From assembly GCA_039029915.1 (NCBI GenBank), contig JBCCFD010000037.1, positions 1 to 29,772 of the forward strand: a DNA stretch of 29,772 nt. Direction: 5' to 3'. Each line of letters opens with the position of its first letter. Position 1 is the stretch's first letter. Source of the stretch: QQUD01 sp039029915 (GTDB lineage Bacteria > Chloroflexota > Anaerolineae > Promineifilales > Promineifilaceae). Shown here piece by piece: positions 28,026-29,772 of this stretch. Position numbers and translations under genes: made by a program. The notes under the pieces were generated by a model, which did not search any database, was not told the DNA's origin, and was given only the letters and a program-made list of their open reading frames with translations.

Positions 28026-29772
28026 TTATTTGACATGATTGCCTAAAGGCCGTTTTTCTTGGAGTGTAACGGCCGTTGCCAGCAGCCACATGAAAACAAA
28101 TGCTAAATCAACTAGGAAGAAACTGTGGTCGACAAGTCCGTGAAATAAGATATCAATCAGAGTGCCAATCATGCCAACCGTGAGCGCCCACCATTTGCCG
28201 TCAAGCTTAGCCAGATTTGCCTTTAGCGATTGTCCTAGGGAAATAAAAAGAAGTCCGCCTGAAATAAGTCCCAAAAGCCCAAGTCGGGTGGCAAAATCCA
28301 AAAAGATGTTGTGTGGGTGATTGAGATCGGGCTCTTGCCAAGCGGCATTTAGAATATATTCACCTCGATACGCATACAAAAAGTTATCTAGTCCTACACC
28401 AAGCCATGGGTGATCTAAAAACATTTGCCACGACGCTTGCCAGAGCGCGAGCCTAAAGAAACTGGTTTGGCCGCGCAAATCAAAGCGCCCAGCTAATTGG
28501 GGCACTTGTAGCAAGAGAATGAGACCAATAACGGCCGTTATTCCTCCCACAGCAACCCAAGGCCAGGTTTTACGGCCGTTCTGTTTCTGCCACTGCCAAA
28601 ATACAAACAGCATGGCCGCCGGAAGTCCTAAAAGAATGGCACCGCGACTAAAAGTGAGCAGCGTGACAACGGCCGTTAGGAGCCAAATCGCACTGTACGA
28701 CCATTTTCGCTTCTTGAGTGATGACGACCCGAGCAAAATTAGAGCGGTTAGTAGGGGCAAAATGCGCCCCAGATAAAGCCCAACGTTGTTAGGTGAGCCA
28801 TAGAAGGACCGAATCCTGAGGAGACCCCCTTCGGCGGTGATCAATTCATCACTGCCTGAAGCGTATTGCCAAAAGCCATACCCAGCCACAAGGATCCCAC
28901 CGAGTAGGAAGGCCTCAAAAATAAGCCAAAGCTCTGCTTTACTTGGCTTAACTAAGCGCATGGTGATGTAAAACAGCACGGGTTCAATAATGACCACGCG
29001 ATACTCATTGGTAGCCACATCGAGCCGATCTGTAACAAAGAGGGAGGCGGTCGCAACGGCCGTAAACAGTAAGACAAGCCAATCAACCCTCAGCAACTTG
29101 GGCATTGAGATTAGGGGCTCTTGCCTTTCTTTAACACCTTGCAGACGGCCAGCGTACGTGCGCAGCAACACAGCCGCGAAGGTGACCAGCATAAACACCT
29201 CAGTTGGTGAAAAGCGGTAGTTTAAAATAGGTTTAGCTAACGGTGGTACATAGAGCGGGAAGCAGACGGCTACAAGCGCTAGCCCCCAGCTTGGCCGAAA
29301 ATAGATCAGTCCGAAAAGAATCACCAAGGCAATAACGTAGATGTAGAGCGTAGGCGTCACGTAGAACAAGGAGGCGACGGCGGCTGTAAGGGTGAGTTGC
29401 CCCGTTTCGCCAAGCCGCCGATAGATGCCTGAGGCCTGTTCCCCCCACGTTAACCAGCCGGACAGAGCAACGATAACGGCCGTTGCGCCTGTAAACAGCA
29501 GCTGTCTCTGATTAGATAGCTGCTCAAACCAACTGCCAAACGGCGGGCGAATTTTGTGCCATTCGACCTGTGTCATCATGACTAGAGATAAAACGAGCAG
29601 CATGCCACCAACAAGCTGTAAAGGGCCGCTCAATCTGTTTTGAGGCGGCGTGTAGCCAACGGAGAAGCCATTTAGCGCCCACTGGTCCCAGCCGCGAGAG
29701 GCCACAATTTCAGCCGTGTGAACCCCCGGCGTGAGATTAGTCGCAACCGGCTCAATGATGATTTCATCAATA
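28026..29772 (-). CDS. O-antigen ligase family membrane protein (5' end beyond window)
   Basis: Large membrane protein of the Wzy/WaaL type, with at least 581 residues visible. The frame stays open through the right edge: upstream of the GTG at 29705 the codons read IDEIIIEPVATNLTPGVHTAEIV, so that GTG is not the true start and an N-terminal beta-rich, probably extracytoplasmic segment precedes the helices. About 12 hydrophobic segments follow. The signature LGVGLDNFLYAYRGEYI, then NHPHNIFLDFATRLGLLGLI, has the conserved His-x-His-Asn. There is a second family member at 14849-16423. The C-terminal end (LQEKRPLGNHVK) is short and cytoplasmic. Six ACGGCCGT copies lie within it. Confidence 0.87.
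   Translation of the reverse strand, partial: IDEIIIEPVATNLTPGVHTAEIVASRGWDQWALNGFSVGYTPPQNRLSGPLQLVGGMLLVLSLVMMTQVEWHKIRPPFGSWFEQLSNQRQLLFTGATAVIVALSGWLTWGEQASGIYRRLGETGQLTLTAAVASLFYVTPTLYIYVIALVILFGLIYFRPSWGLALVAVCFPLYVPPLAKPILNYRFSPTEVFMLVTFAAVLLRTYAGRLQGVKERQEPLISMPKLLRVDWLVLLFTAVATASLFVTDRLDVATNEYRVVIIEPVLFYITMRLVKPSKAELWLIFEAFLLGGILVAGYGFWQYASGSDELITAEGGLLRIRSFYGSPNNVGLYLGRILPLLTALILLGSSSLKKRKWSYSAIWLLTAVVTLLTFSRGAILLGLPAAMLFVFWQWQKQNGRKTWPWVAVGGITAVIGLILLLQVPQLAGRFDLRGQTSFFRLALWQASWQMFLDHPWLGVGLDNFLYAYRGEYILNAAWQEPDLNHPHNIFLDFATRLGLLGLISGGLLFISLGQSLKANLAKLDGKWWALTVGMIGTLIDILFHGLVDHSFFLVDLAFVFMWLLATAVTLQEKRPLGNHVK

Larger units (their letters stand above)
785..29483. repeat. Highly iterated palindrome ACGGCCGT (33 copies)
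   Basis: By eye I find the octamer ACGGCCGT starting at 785, 1380, 1844, 4375, 5718, 6427, 8726, 9259, 11069, 11087, 11890, 12284, 12745, 14890, 14984, 15728, 16746, 18090, 18225, 20066, 21355, 22969, 23799, 23968, 25677, 26617, 26659, 28069, 28531, 28572, 28679, 29056 and 29476. Twenty of them extend to AACGGCCGTT. About 0.5 are expected by chance in a window this long. Copies are in genes of every function and in the gaps at 6427 and 11069-11094. In genes they occur in different registers (for example Thr-Ala-Val, Asn-Gly-Arg and CGG-CCG), so protein sequence does not explain them. Being palindromic, both strands carry them. Confidence 0.9.

Overview
The window looks like a chromosomal segment from a non-model bacterium of moderate, AT-leaning composition. 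My best guess is Chloroflexota (Anaerolineae-like). This rests on the style of the RpoC, ACP and RF2 proteins, on a REC/kinase/STAND giant protein, and on a 4-fold beta-flower-like protein. It is inference from protein character, because no rRNA is present. I see no tRNA, rRNA, CRISPR array, transposase or phage gene.

Layout. (1) 1-2586 (+): a tight cluster with the 3' part of xseA, a D-2-hydroxyacid dehydrogenase, a Nudix hydrolase and xseB. The first three genes are joined by ATGA overlaps, and the two exonuclease VII subunits bracket the two metabolic genes. (2) 2631-6413 (+): ftsY (TTG start), prfB with a +1 programmed frameshift, and an unrecognised protein with a basic tail, a PH-like domain and a zinc ribbon. 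(3) 6414-11101 (+): a consensus promoter, a leader hairpin, rpoC without rpoB beside it, and a strong intrinsic terminator. (4) 11121-13571: a broken TPR gene (+), then a two-gene isoprenoid operon on the minus strand (type 2 IPP isomerase and a polyprenyl diphosphate synthase) whose leader carries a perfect 34-bp palindrome touching the ribosome binding site. (5) 13902-18275 (+): surface-polysaccharide genes, namely a UDP-glucuronate decarboxylase-type SDR, an O-antigen ligase/polymerase, a GtrA-like protein and a GT4 glycosyltransferase. (6) 18654-24287 (+): the accessory core, a 1399-residue REC / kinase-fold / Nudix / beta-domain / STAND-ATPase protein followed by a 454-residue STAND ATPase with a C-terminal effector-associated (EAD7-like) domain. 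(7) 24347-27234 (+): a beta-flower-like small protein with its own promoter and a folded leader, a hotdog thioesterase, a ChlI-type AAA+ ATPase and a membrane protein. (8) 27563-29772 (minus): acpP with its own promoter, and a second O-antigen-ligase-type protein that runs off the right edge.

The best candidate for an undescribed system is the two-gene locus at 18654-24287. It combines sensing or signalling modules with two STAND-type NTPases and a death-like adaptor domain, which is the grammar of NTP-dependent conflict (immune or self-killing) systems. The most striking sequence-level signal is a highly iterated palindrome, ACGGCCGT. I count 33 copies against about 0.5 expected by chance. 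It occurs in genes of every function and in different codon registers, and two copies have been built into the rpoC terminator stem. It resembles the HIP1 phenomenon of cyanobacteria but with a different core.
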